From Paragonimus skrjabini miyazakii (taxonomy: Eukaryota > Platyhelminthes > Trematoda > Plagiorchiida > Troglotrematidae): a stretch of 64,000 nucleotides of DNA. The stretch spans positions 15,125 through 79,124 of the forward strand of contig JTDE01021267.1 in the NCBI GenBank assembly GCA_014338405.1, read 5' to 3'. A program made the translations under genes and the position numbers. The notes below the pieces were generated by a model. The model searched no databases. It was given only the letters and a program-made list of their open reading frames with translations, and was not told where the DNA came from. This document shows positions 49,111-62,308 of this stretch, piece by piece (the stretch's first letter is position 1; each line of letters opens with the position of its first letter).

Positions 49111-49212
49111 CACATCGCACAGGCACGACTTTTTACCCAAAATGTGCTGGCCGACGAACGATTTGAAATTTTTGGAAAACCAGTGACTGGGCTTGTCTGC
49201 TTCCGCTTGAAG
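49111..49212 (+). CDS. Decarboxylase exon I (34 codons)
   Basis: Acceptor tttttag ends at 49110 and donor gtgagt starts at 49213, phase 0. It reads HIAQARLFTQNVLADERFEI and ends TGLVCFRLK, matching the RFEI...LGLVCFRLK strand of the C-terminal small domain of DDC. Confidence 0.94.
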
Positions 49213-49574
49213 GTGAGTGCAACAGATTTGAGGTGAAGTTTTAACCTAATAGTTTGTCTAAAAATGAGTTATCTCACTTGTATACAGAAAGTATATAAGC
49301 AACGAAAGCATTTAACGGTAAATCATGGACCTCCCCTGAAATCGCCAGTGTCCCTAGGGACATTGTTTGAAAGAATACACTCTGCTGAAGGTGAACCTGT
49401 ATGATAGTAATTTGGTGATGGTTTGTAATGAGATGCTTCTAATTGAGCGGAATGCATTAATCCATTTGTGGATGGTGAGCGCAACACTTCTGTTGAACCC
49501 GGTTGACATTGCTGCGACTCATAACCTCTCTTGAGGATTTCTTAATGATATTGTTACTGATGAGTAGTATGGGA

Positions 49575-49915
49575 TATATGCATTAAGAATGCATTAAAAA
49601 TCACCTACAATTGATCGCAGCTGTCGCATTCCCATCGATATCCCAGTCGACCCCTTTAACAAGAAGCACTACATTTAAGTTTCGCTCTCATTAGAACTCG
49701 TCAGTAGTGCATATCTCTGACACAGCCGAGCCTAGAAATCCGGCCACGCTTTCATGAGGCAACCTTGTTGACCACTGCGCCATTGACCTCACATTAGGCA
49801 TTATCATATGTGAACACTCGACCACTTTCGCTTGTGAGTATTTATCAGGTTGGCCGATCGCCTCGAAGAGAGACATCAACCGTCCTGTTAACTCCAATTG
49901 ATGACCCCCCGACTA
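49575..49915 (-). mobile_element. Hammerhead SINE, second copy
   Basis: The reverse complement follows the copy at 8183-8535 through the lead (tagtcggggggtcatcaatt), the A box TGGCGCAGTGG (49772-49782), the hammerhead region and the tail (atgcgacagctgcgatca). The B box is damaged (ggatttctaggc), so pol III transcription is doubtful. Confidence 0.8.
49666..49710 (-). ncRNA. Hammerhead ribozyme, cleavage-site mutant
   Basis: In - sense: stem I gcacta/tagtgc kept, core CUGACGA kept, stem II guucu/agagc with one G-U pair and aaug loop kept, core GAAA kept. The loop plus cleavage triplet reads uuaaAUG where the other copy has ucgaGUC. The residue at the cut is G, which the NUH rule does not allow, and the C-G pair of stem III is lost. 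It should not self-cleave. Confidence 0.75.
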
Positions 49916-50498
49916 AAACTTCTTTTGTTATTGATTAACTTAAACAAGAAGGGGGAATACAAATGTTAACATGTGCACATCACCAAAATAGCAGTATGCA
50001 CAAAAGAAACATCTAATGAACCTAGTATAATTTTGAGGTGTTATGCTCTTCACCATCACAAAAGCGCATTATAAGTGCCGTACAAGTTCTAGATTGTAGG
50101 GGTGAGAAACGGAACCAGCTACTGGACAAGTGACGAGACATGAGCGTTAGGACCTATCTTGGCTTGCAATGTGTTTGCAGTATATGATTTGGCTTCTTGA
50201 TCCTATCATCGTCGTAAGACGATGGAACTGAGTGTCGCAGTGCAGCCACGAACCAGTGGTTTCATATTCGTTTTGTCCTTGTCCTGCCGAAAGCGATCCG
50301 GCCACACGGGTTACTTTGGTATTTGGACCTGAGCTGGTGAGGTCGGCCGGTTATGAGCACTGATGAGTGTCAGCTTACTTATGTCCATCGATGTAAACAT
50401 ATACGAGGACTATTCTAGAGGTACATTCCTTGTGCAGTATGTCGGTATAAAATGCACTCACAAAAACTTGTACTTCAGTGAACTTGCAGGTGTGACGT

Positions 50499-50800
50499 TT
50501 TTGCATAACAGGCAGTTTCGTTGTGAGTAGTATGCCATTCACAAGCGACTTCAGGAACAAGGGGGCAGGCCCTAACGCCAGGAAGACGATGGACCAGAAG
50601 AGACTATCGGAATAGTGTATACACACTATGGGAGAAGTACCACCAGGGTGAATGACAACGTACTGTCACCCAATGTATACGAATGCATGTCAGCCGTGCA
50701 AATGGGTGCACGAGTTTGTGGTACCATGTTTAATATAACCTTTACGGGAATTCCCGCAATAAACGAATTTGCAGACCAAGCGTGTCTTGCGGGCACAACA
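50499..50800 (+). mobile_element. Solo LTR of the 26950 family
   Basis: Matches the 3' LTR at 27333-27642 along its length (aggcagtttcgttgtgagtag, aacgccaggaagacgatgg, aataaacgaattt, gcgggcacaaca). The start is worn (ttttgcataaca in place of tgttgtatgaca). No matching flanking duplication was seen. No internal sequence. Confidence 0.8.
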
Positions 50801-53800
50801 AATTAACTAGTGTGTTTTGAGTCAATTTGTTTGGCATACACTACCTCAGTCTTTTCTATTTGATTGCCTTCCCGAACGTTTGGTTTGTCATGTCTCAAGA
50901 TCGGTATTGGCACCGGCAGCAATTTTCAAGGAAGATCAGCTGTGGTTTCGCCTTATAGTGCTGTAGACCGAATTTCTATGTGTTTCTTTTGCCATGGTTT
51001 TCAAAAGATAGGTGTCGATATTTTGAGCTCTTCTCTTAAATTGTGTATAAATTTTCATGAAGACCGTTTACATGATAAAAATGCCAATGCTGGTGGTTGC
51101 AATGATTTGTGAGAACGGTCACAACAGACAAAACCTATACACAGTTGGATAACTGTTGGACAACATAGGGTTTGTCGATAACCGGTAGTGCAGTTGTATC
51201 TAGTTTCGACACACGTGATTTTATCTTTCTGGTGGTTTGTGTTAAAAGTGAACAAGTGGCCTTAGACTGTTAAAGGGAATATTTTGTTGAACTTGACTAC
51301 AGTGATTGTGAGAACAGTATACACTCATATACACGACCGTTTAAACCGATTGATAGAGTATTCGGAGGCCGTGTTCATTCAGACCAAGACAGTATCTGAT
51401 GCAGCACGCATTTAGCAAATGAAGCATCTTGTACGTAAAGTACTCAAAATCTTTTTATTGAACTTCGACAAATGTGCACTAATTCTGTTGCTTTGATTGT
51501 TGGTTTTCACAGATAAGAGATGAGCAAATATTAAGAGAATTCTTACACTTGATATATAATGGAAATTGACTAAGCTAGTTTTAGACGGAAAATGACTGTA
51601 GAAGTTGAAGATTGGATACACCACAAATAAAGACTATTCGATATACGGAGATGACCTAGACATCATATGGTAATAAGTAAATGTGTAGCCATCATATCTG
51701 GTCACATTAACAAAGATTGTTTGAGAATTGTCCTTCCCGGAAGCTTTCGTTGTACCAATCGGTAAAATCTGCCCCACTATTCAGAGCCTAACTCGAACTC
51801 GCTGAATATTGTGCGAACAGTGTTTGGTTGAGCTACTACATATCGGTGAATTGTTCTTAACCATGCATCACAGCAATGACATAATTTGACTAAAAATCCA
51901 CTCAGATTGCTTGTACGGTTTCATGACTGTGCCGTAGGTATCGAGAAAAAGTTTTTCCTGGTTCGGGTTGCTGAAAGTGGCAGACGAGCGTTATTTTTCT
52001 TGTGGTGGAATTCACTTGTTTTGGACGGATCTCTTGATTTATGTGAATTGAAAGGCACCCTTCTAGTATCACTTCCTTGCCGTTCTATGTGAAGTTTTGC
52101 CTCATAATTGATTGTTGCTCATTATGGACGGAGCGTTTTTACTTGTAATGGTGATAATGATTTGTTGTCGCGAAATTGCACGAGACATCCGGGCAAAGGT
52201 GACCAGATGGTTACATGTGGGAGAAACTTACAAAAAATGAAGGCTTCGAAAAAAGTAACCTGTACGTTTACAAAACTATTTGGCTTGCCAAGTTCTGTAA
52301 TTTCACTTCTATGATAGAGCTGTTCGTCAGTAATACTTAATGAGTCTGAAGGTATTGTCAGGGATCGATGAAGTTGAAGTACAATTTGGCTTTTGTAGCA
52401 TTTATGGACAAAATCATTGGTTTAAATATATGCCATATCTTTTTGCCGAATCATACAAATGTGTACTAGTCGGCATAACATGACAACTACGCATCCTTAT
52501 GGGTAGTTATGTGTGATATGATGTAGACATTACAGTAATCTCCTCTGAAGACATCTGAGGCCAGCGCCAATGCTGAATAATAGATATGGTTAAACAAGAT
52601 TGAAAGAATCAAGTGAAAACGTGAAATTAATGTATCAGCTTGTGTGGTAGGTCAAACGTGGTGTAGGTTACTTGGTATCTGTGACGGACCTTGGGATGTT
52701 GGATGGTGCATTCAGTATTGACTGGGAGCGCAATTTAAGGAAAGAGCGTGCTAGATATATTTGTGAAGTGATGATCTAAACTGTCAATTAACGACATAAA
52801 TCAAACCCCTACTGGTCCATAATAGAAAGGCCATATTGACGGTTCTACCAAATTCCACTGAATGAACACGTATCTACATGTGTAACTCATAGGGAGTGCC
52901 ATTGGGTCATGCATGTTTTCTCGTGCAAGTTGATCAAAAGTAAACAGGTCATGAAAGTTGTCTGTAAGGAGGTGGAGTCTTTTAGAAGACTCGTTACCTA
53001 ATGGTGGTGTTCGTCCAGAACCCTCTTCTTGCTTGAGTGATTCCTAGGTTGTCCTTCACGGTTGGTCTGTTAGTCATAAGATGAAAAGCACTCCGTCTAT
53101 TCTTATTAAACAGGCTTGAACTGTTAATGAGGGCAGTAGCTATTGATGAAAATTCTATATCAGACTGTTAGACTGACAAGGATATTGCGGTAGTTGAGCA
53201 GACGTCGCTGCTGTCCAGACAACTACACGGGGAACTGTTTGAGTTGTCACACTAGATCACTGATTCAAGGGACACATTCCGATGTCGTACATTGTACCCG
53301 TATATTGAATTCCCATTAGACTAAACACCCAGTCAAATGACTTGTTATATTCACGATCACTTGCTGTGCCATAGTGTCCGATTTGATCTCGTTAACAGTA
53401 AATACGTTGTCTTCTCACTCCCACTAATTCGATCATCGCAGTTTCGTCCGATACTGTTGCCCAATCAAAGAGCGAACCACTATCTATTAATCCGGTCTCA
53501 TTTCGAAATGTAAATGCTACAAATATGTCATCATCAACTGGATCCATTGACCAAGCGTTTTCTTCCTGTTATTGCCTTGAATTCATTTTACATAGTATTG
53601 GGTGCTTTTGTGGTTGTCTATCGCAAACTCTACTAAGACTAGCTTCCACCAATTCTCTGAAACGATCACCTTGACCGGTTGGCGGTCGCCTACTACGAGC
53701 AGTGTCTTCAACATTTACAGTCCTTAAGTAGTACACAGCAAACCGTTTTAAAACTGTTCATCCAAAGTACCTTCGTAGAATACTATGTGCATTTGTTCAG

Positions 53801-56800
53801 CAGCCTGGCTAAATTTATGTCCCAGTTTATTCCCATAAATCACGAAGTGTCAAGCATGGTTTGGAGTTGAAATACAAAGTAGATCTGACAGCCGTTTACC
53901 TTCACAGGATAATAGACGTGAAATCACGACCATCACATTTATAAGCGACAAATTTAACTACTTTTAGTAATCATCCTAATAAGTGAATTTAAAGCTAACT
54001 ACCATAAAAATTGCGGAAACTTTCAAAATATCCTAACTAAGTGCACATAAACCGTGAACTTAAAGTAAGGAAATGATTTAGGTGACTACTAAGGCGAAGG
54101 TGGACATGGTTACTCTGACAGCTATTGCGGGAATTAGCCCAACTACCTGCGTATCCCGATTCATACTAATCCAAAAGTGGTGCTGAGAAAGTAGCATTAA
54201 GGTGGCATGCATTCTAATGCATGGGAGTGAATACACACACTTGAGTAGTGATTTATCACAAGACTACCAAACAAATGGTCGAGGGTTGGATGTCGACATG
54301 CTGAATATTATAATGGGGCGAAATTGTATAGGTGAGACGTTTGGCAAACGGAAAAATGGGAGCAGACTGGGATGAGACAATCTGTTGTGTTTGAGGTGTT
54401 TTTAAGTCAATTTCTTTAGGCTTAAATCAATCAAGGTTCAAACCGCATCGAGAGCGTCAGTGTCGAAATCTGCATATTCTGAGCTGTTATGAACTTCTAC
54501 GATGGCATGAAGATGTCAGATTTCATGTGGAGAATATTGTTAGGATCATTCAAACTCCGAAAAATCTTTGCAACTAACTTTCAGTCCCGATCGAACTAGA
54601 CATCCACTGACACAGCTCATGAATAGGAAGCCAAGTATCGAGTGTAAACGAGCTAGGTTGAATCGTCGAATTTGAAGCAGTTCGTCCTTGACCCATTGGT
54701 TGTCCAAATTGTTTGCTTCATAAAATGCAGGTGGCACGTATCAACTTATCTGCTAAGGAACATTAAGCGTCCAAGTTTGCCCGTTCTCAAAAGGTAGAGC
54801 ACACGATGCTCTTCACATGCTAAACTAACCCGGCCGTCGTTTTGACCCATCCCTTATAACAAGGTGGCAAACAGGGCTAGTTAACTGAATATCACTCTTT
54901 ATCCTTACATCCGTACGAACTGGTGAGCATTTCTGAGGGATGCTTATGTAATAAGCTCACTCCAGATCGCGTGGGAAAAGAACCGAAAAAATGCTTAACG
55001 CACACCGCATTTATTTACTAGAAACAATCTCGAACTGACCTAGTAGTTGGGATCGTAAACATTTCTAGTGCGATTGTATATCATTACTAGATTCGAAACA
55101 CCCTTCTACTTAGCTTAACAATAACGTTTACGTAACAGAACTAAATAGGTGCAAATTCGACTACAAGTGTGCGAATGCAGGAGCCTCATGTCCTCACGTA
55201 GGGTATGTTGTTTGTACGAATGAGCCTCATGTATATCTGAACATGTTCCCATTAACAGTATCAAAGTTGTCCGCCGAACGCTTAATTGTTATGTAGTTGT
55301 TTGTGTGAATACGGCTACCTCTAAGATCTTCGTTCTGAAGGTTTAATCTACGGGTTATCATTGTTCTCTCTCTGAAAACTTTTGAGAGCCACCCCGCACC
55401 CATCTAGTTCAGCGTCAACAACCGAGGCAACTTTGCCGATTTTCACTTGATTCACTTATCTTCAGTGTATTGCCTTGTGATTAATATACGAAATTGGTAG
55501 AAGATATGTGTTCAATATTGCTATTATTACTTCTGGCAGAAAAACAGAACATTTTCATGATGAAAAATATTATACCCGGAATGACTACATCAGAAACTTT
55601 ATGGTAATCACTTTCTTATACAGTTCAGCTTGTGCTATGAGCAGCTTCATGATAGTAAAGCAGGAAACTATCGATTGCTTCTTTTAACCTCATATATTCT
55701 CGTCGGTTTAGGTGCATTGGTAAAGACCTTCACATTCTGAAGGAAGCTTATATCAGTCCATTCGATCGAGAATGTCACTAGACGGTTAACAACAACCAGT
55801 TCATACTAATCGATTACTTAATCCTTTGTTGGCAAGGTGTGTGTGCCTACCAATGATCAATAGCAGTGTGACACCTTGAGGGGTTAATTATCTAAACGAT
55901 TCCATCGTAACGTTCGTTGTGTTTGATTTTAGTGAGAACCACTTCTGGTATTCGGAAATAGAAACGGCTACCAACGTAAAACACAATGTCATAAACTTTT
56001 CACGATGATAAGCATGGCTTTTTTTCCAGAAGTGACATTGTGTAAGTCAAATATTTTATCGCGAAAGTGTGCAAATTTCACTTGTTCGGAAGGGTTCACT
56101 TGATTTTCAGCTTTGTGAACAATATCAATGTCTCTCTCTGGCCATTAACAGGAAGCTGCTATCATCAACATCATTTTCTCAGCACTCATGTGAGACGACT
56201 GCAAATCTTGCAAAACATACATTCAAAAAGCAACAAGTGACGCAATTTTTCTATGACTGCACGAAATTCTGTCAGGCTTAATGATGGTGTGCGCATCTTT
56301 CCTTAAATAAAAGGTGGAAACTCTCTGCTGACTGTAAGATCGTCATCCGTTTCGAAGGGAAGTCAAAACTGCTTGCTAAATTCTGTTTGCCTCAATAACT
56401 GGTATCACTCGGGAGTTCGGTAAAGGTTGAACGAAAACAATGCGGTTCACCGGACCCCTGAAAACTAGAACAACGTTTGCAGTAATCAAACATGTCGAAT
56501 TGTTTCAGCATTTCAGTCATCAGTGAAGTGGAGGTTGTCTGTGACTAGTTTTCTGTCGTCTTCTACCTTCGAACAATGTTTGAATAATGCTACACTACTT
56601 GTTTTCACCTCAACAATAATTAATTTAACACTAGTCTTCATTGGTTGAAGGCTATTTAGATTTAGCCTAACATGACCAGATACTTTTTCATTTATGAAAT
56701 GGAAACTATTCCAGTGCATCTGTTTATTGGAAGGATTAATAACACAATCTTTAAGGATAGACAACGAATGGTCAGACCTCACCTGAACAGTTAAACAGTT

Positions 56801-59180
56801 TGCCTTGATAGCATGCCCGACGCAAATTGGTACCATTTGCTGATAAACATGAAGTGCATTAGGAGGAATAACGGGAAGAAGAACTGAATTGCAAAATTTG
56901 CATTTGTTCTAAGTGCATTTTTTCGGGTATGCGCTGAATTTCTGTCGCTTGCTAATGAATTGGCTGTGAATCACTCTTTGGTAATTATACCAATTAGTGT
57001 TTCAAAAACGACGTGATGAACGTAGATTTCTCCGACCACAAGATAAATATCCTACAGATTGATTCATGACGAGATATTTTATTCCGCAAACTATGTTGCG
57101 TAAGTAGAATGACCTCATTGAGGTGTAAAACTTCGAGAGACCAGCCGCCACATTTGCCCTTAATTCTGGCGACATTTACACGATGGTGTTATTCGCATGG
57201 ACAGTCGGATTTTCTAACGACAATAAATTCCGTTGTGGGTGATGTAATTTAGCCTCAGTAAACAGACTATCTTATAAATGAGTCTGTAATTGTTGCACGA
57301 GATGATTGCTTGAGTGGCATCTCGTTTGGTCTCGTCAGTTTAAAACTTGAATTGCTAAACAACTGAGTAAACGACTGGGAGCGTGCGGGTACAATGGTGG
57401 AATTAATCTGCTCAATCATCCTCAACAAATTCTAGAACCGTGTGTGTTTGTGTGACGTCGTGACGCAGGGAAATTTCCGACAACTAAAGATAGATTAATT
57501 GTTGAATGCAACAGAATGAGTTTGACCTACTTATACTTGAGGTTCAGTGCAACCTAAAGGCTTTAACCTATCACAACTGATGCATCACCGTTCTTGAAGG
57601 TCAGAGATATGTCTACTTGCTTACCTGACATGGTTTTGATGGATCGTCGGGTGTCACTTAGTACTGTATTTTAGAGTGAAAATTATTAGACATATATTCC
57701 GAATTAAATTCAGCTGAAAAGACTAAGCTCTTCAGGTACAGTTTCATCCAAAAAATACTTTTTTGCGGCCATGACTGGTGCGGACCTTTTGAACTGCAGT
57801 AAATTAGCAATTCATGTCTCAGCTAAAGGAGTCGTTTTCAGTTCTGGTAAGTCGGAAGCCAAAAGTTGATAGTTGGTTGCCATGCTCGATTTCAGTAGTA
57901 AACTTTATATTTGTAATGAGTGCATACAGATTCAGCTTAACCGCTTGATTGATCGATCGTCAATAGATCGTTTGTAAACAATCTTAGGGCTACTGATGAT
58001 TTACAGATGCTTTTCACGACAGGTCATAACTTTATTGTCCAACACAAATTCACGATGATTATCTGCAGCTTCATCGTCCATGGAGTGATAGAATTGCCTA
58101 CTAAATGACAATTTTACTTTAGTATTCCAAAGATTAAAAAGTAGACATGAACGAACCACATGGGAATACTACATGTAATGCAGTGTTTTATCATATAATC
58201 GAAAGTTCTGTCAGTCGCTTGAACTAAGGACGGATTTTCGATCAGGAATTAACAGTTGGAATGCATACAATTTCACTAACCTTGAAATCCATTTCCAGGG
58301 TGTATCTGCAAAAGTTCATTTGCCTTTGCTGGTAATTTCGATAAAATTTGAGGAGGTTCATTCGATATTGGCATGATGAGTTGCAGTGGAATTTCACGTT
58401 TAGGTGTATTTGGATGACAAAACATGTATGGTGTCTGTTGGTGTGTGGGTGATAGTTCTTGATCCCGATATTTTCTGCTACATTGGCATGGTGGTTAGGC
58501 TTGTGTGCTGTTTTGATCCGGTGGGCTATGCTGACTGAGACATTGGTCCTTTCAAGTTCAACCATGTCAGATTGGTCAAAGGGGAGCAGCCAAACAAAAT
58601 GCAGTTGGATTCGTTGTGAATGATGCCTTTGGGCTGTATTACGTTTCAACTTGATATTTGTTCTTGCTTGGTCTGGTTTTGTTGTTATGACTTATTTCTT
58701 TGCAGTAGCATTGGCCTTATATGTGTGTTGACCTTATAGATGTATGGCTGGTGAGCCTGTGTGAAGCTATTGCAATTTGGTCGTTCCTTGTGGTCGATGT
58801 TTTTGCGATTGTGTGGGTTTGTGTGTGTCACCCGCTGCGTTGTTGTACAAGCTTTTGAGCCAAAGGCTTTGGGTGAGAACCCTAATCGTTCCCCTGTCTA
58901 TGTCTGAGCGTCCTGGCAGTATCCAAAGACCACATAGACTACGCAAGTACAACCTCAACCGAATACCATACTGTATCGGCCGTCGCACAGAACAAACCGT
59001 ATCGACCTATCTGCTGCTTGGAGCAAGGTGGGCAGGCGAAAATATGCTACTGCTAAAACCTCCACATTCCCTCTTCCTAATGACCCCGCCTGCATATATC
59101 TTAGAGCAGACAACGCTCATTCAAGTCTCAATAACACGACGACCAGCTTGAGATACGTCCGGGGACGTTAGGCGCTTTCC

Positions 59181-59963
59181 ATTGAGACATGGAATGTGCG
59201 CCCGCTGTTGGATCGACGCTGCATCACAAGGCGACCAGAACGCCGAACGGCACTGATCGCTCTGGAACTGTACCGATATGGAGTCGGAGTGAGTGAGATA
59301 TGGCTTGCAGACCAATGTAAGTTGTAGGAAGCAGGTGTTGAGTACACCTTCTACTAGATAGGTTACCCGGTGGGCAGTGCTCGGCAGCATGGTGTCTGTT
59401 TAGCAGTCGCTGACCGCATCAGTTCTTTGGGGATAGGCGGATCGCACGATACCAGCCCTGGAATCCTGTCCATCTGTGTGCGACTCGGTCGACGCAAGTG
59501 TGCCATATTTGTTAATGTTTATGGTCCAGCTATGTGTCACATTGATAATGATGACCATTTCTATGATCAGCTGTCCGCCATAATCCGGTCGGTGTGGGTG
59601 AGTGACCGACTGTTTGTCCCGGGTGATTTGAACGCCCAAGTTGGGCGCGATACAGTAGCGTGGCTGGCAGTCCACGGAACCCACGTCAGTGGTTCAGTCA
59701 AGGAGAACGGTGATCGTTTGATCCACCTGCGTGCTACTCACGACCTGGCTACCACGAACACCCGATTCCAGCTGGATGCGAACGACATCACGACGTGGAC
59801 TCGTCCACAAAGCGCTCATCATTATTTGCTTGACTACGTGATTGTGTGGCATCGTTATATTCGTGAAGTGCGTATAACGCGAGTGATGCACGGCAGTGAA
59901 TGTAGCACCGATCATAGAGCGGTCAGGATCAAAGTTTTCATCTATGTATGCAGGCCTGTCTAA
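59181..59963 (+). pseudogene. APE-like endonuclease domain of the non-LTR element
   Basis: In one frame: ETWNVRPLLDRR at the start, RRTALIALELYRYGVGVSEI, two stops near 59325-59360, then ARQHGVCLAV, FVNVYGPAM, VPGDLNAQVGRD (catalytic D and N of GDFNA), TTNTRFQ, LLDYVIVWH and CSTDHRAVRI (catalytic D-H). These are the ordered motifs of the APE endonuclease that nicks target DNA. The two stops kill the full product. Confidence 0.72.
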
Positions 59964-59999
59964 TGTAGACCATCCAGACAAAGGCAGAAGTTGAACTTA

Positions 60000-62308
60000 A
60001 AACGACTGGAGAACTGTGAGACGAAGACTGCTTTTCAACGTGCGGTTATAGCTCCCCCGCTCCTGTATCCACTGTCGCCAACGACATGTGACAACAGCTC
60101 AAAGAACATATCACGCAGCATACACCGAGACGGTCAGCTTCGGACGCCAGAAATGGCCAGACAGTGGCTATTAGTGAACACAGGCAATGAGGCGAAGATA
60201 GCGACGTTCCAGAGTGTCCGCCTTAAACTGGTCGAGGGAGTTCGCACAATAGATTTTGCGAAGAACTGGTGAAGGAAGCAAGGTAAGCGGATACAGGGCT
60301 ACGTCGATGGCCGACAGCACATGAAGTTCTACGATTCGCTTAAGGCGATTTTCAGTCCATTCGTTCAGTCTACTAAAGCACCGCTTGATGTGGACACCGG
60401 CTGTTTACGCATCCTGCCACAGAATATCATGAAAATCTGGCATAAACACTTTGGTGGCTTGTTAAACAGTCATGCTGCTGTTGGTTGGGTGACCGTGAAC
60501 AGCTTGCCGCAACAGGCCATTAGATATTTACTTGCTCTCGCCCCGGATTTTCCAGAGGTGCAAAGAACGATTAGACAACAGCGCGATGGAAAGGCTGCAG
60601 GCTAGGATGAATTGCCAGGTGAAATCCTGAAGAATGATGTGCCTGCGCTGGAGCGCACTTAGCTTCAGCTGGTTCACTTCATCTGGGAGCAGGAAGAAAA
60701 GCCACAAGAGTCTAAGGATGCTCTGATAATACCTTTATTCAAAGATAAGCGTGGCAAACAGTGCCCCGACAGCTATGAGGCCATTAGTCAACTGAGTAGT
60801 GCAGGTAAGTTGCTTGCAAAAATCCTTCTAAACCGACTGAATGCGAACGTTTTGGAGGCCAATGTTCTCCAGGATCACTAAGGATTCCGGGCGAGTCGCA
60901 GTACGAACGTCCTAATGTTTGTTGCTTGACATATTTGAAAGCACCGGGAACACAACCAGCTTCTGTATGTTGTCTTCACAAACTTCACCATGGCCTCTGA
61001 TTCCGTGAGCCACGAGGCGTTGTGGACAGTGCCTGGTAAGTTTGGATGTTCAGGTAAGTTCGTAAAGTTGATTAGAATATTGGCTGTGGGCATGAAGACG
61101 AAGGCACAGTCGTGCGGACCGACCTCTCATTATTTCGATATTGTCACTGACGTGAAGCAGGGCTATATTTTTGCCCCAACCCTATTTGGTTTATATTTGA
61201 CTGCCATGCCTACAGTTGGTTTCCAAGGCTCGGCGAAGAACGGCATTGAGGTTGCGTACCGGATGGATGGGCGCCTACTGAATATCCGACGATTCGGCGC
61301 CCCAGCCCGGTTACATACCTAAGCGATGCACAGGCTTTTGTTCGCAGATGACAGCACGCTATTCGCACACAGTGAAGTTGAACTACAGCAAATGGCCACG
61401 GCTTTTGCGACCGCGGCATCTAAGTCTGAATTGGACATAAACACAGATAAGACGTTTTCTTACTTTCAGCCTTCTCCAGGCGAAAGTGCTTTTCCTGTAA
61501 CGGCGCCTGAAATTTGCATTCATGGGGATGTTGTCGACAGCTCCTCAGACTTCTTCTACTCAGGTAGACATTTATTGGTGGATCTGTTCGCGGACCACCA
61601 GTTAATGGCTCGCGTTGCGAAGACCAGTGTTGCTTTCGGACGTCTTGAAAGACGTGTCTGGAAGAGCCAGAAAGCTCTGTGTCTACCGCACAATTGTGTT
61701 GTCTATACTGCTGTACGGTGGTGAAACGTGGATAATGTATCAGCGGAATGTGCACTATTTCAGCCGTTTCCATTTGCAATGTCTGAGACGCATCTTGGGT
61801 ATTCGGTGGTCGGACATGGTTCTGAACACTAAGGTATTGCGGTGGGCGAACATGGACGGAATGGAAGCCATGCCGGCACTGGATCAGCTTCGTTGGCCAA
61901 GTCACGTCTGTTGGGTGGGTGATGACCGTATCCCAAAGCAACTACTCTATGGACAACTAATTGCACGTAAGCGAAATCCTGGTGGTCAAAGGTGGAGATA
62001 CCAGGATATTGTTCAGGTAGTTCTTCCGCGTTGTAACATTAATTTTGGATGTTGGGAAGTTAGCGTTGAACCGGACGGTCTGGATACATATGATTCAGAC
62101 GGACGGCCGCAATTCCAGTGAGCAGCAATTGCGCCACCGTGAACGGAAACGCGCGGTACGCAAGGGAACCATCTGTGCCGTTGGTCGTGGTGATATGACT
62201 ATGCGGCGTTGTAATGTGTGCGGCCGCAAATGCGCTGGCCATCTTGGACTACTAGGTCGTCAAATTACTCACAGTACACCGTCTGTGAAGAGACAACGAG
62301 TGTGTTAG
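60000..62308 (+). pseudogene. Reverse transcriptase and C-terminal region of the non-LTR element
   Basis: Pieces in order: KFYDSLKAIF, RQQRDGKAAG (GKAPG-type) with a stop, ALIIPLFKDKRGKQCPDSYE, KLLAKILLNRLNANV, GFRASRSTNV, VVFTNFTMASDSVSHEALW (motif A, first catalytic Asp now Asn), DVKQGYIFAPTLF (motif B), LLFADDSTLFA (catalytic pair kept), a frameshift near 61680, LLYGGETW, HLQCLRRILGIRWSD, PKQLLYGQL, another frameshift near 62050, then CNVCGRKCAGHLGLLGRQI, a worn C2H2-like finger typical of the C-terminus of this element type. Inactive. Confidence 0.72.

Noticed and set aside
54780..54850. ggtagagcacacg..., resembling a tRNA A box
   Set aside because: No B box (GGTTC) follows within tRNA distance, and no stems pair.
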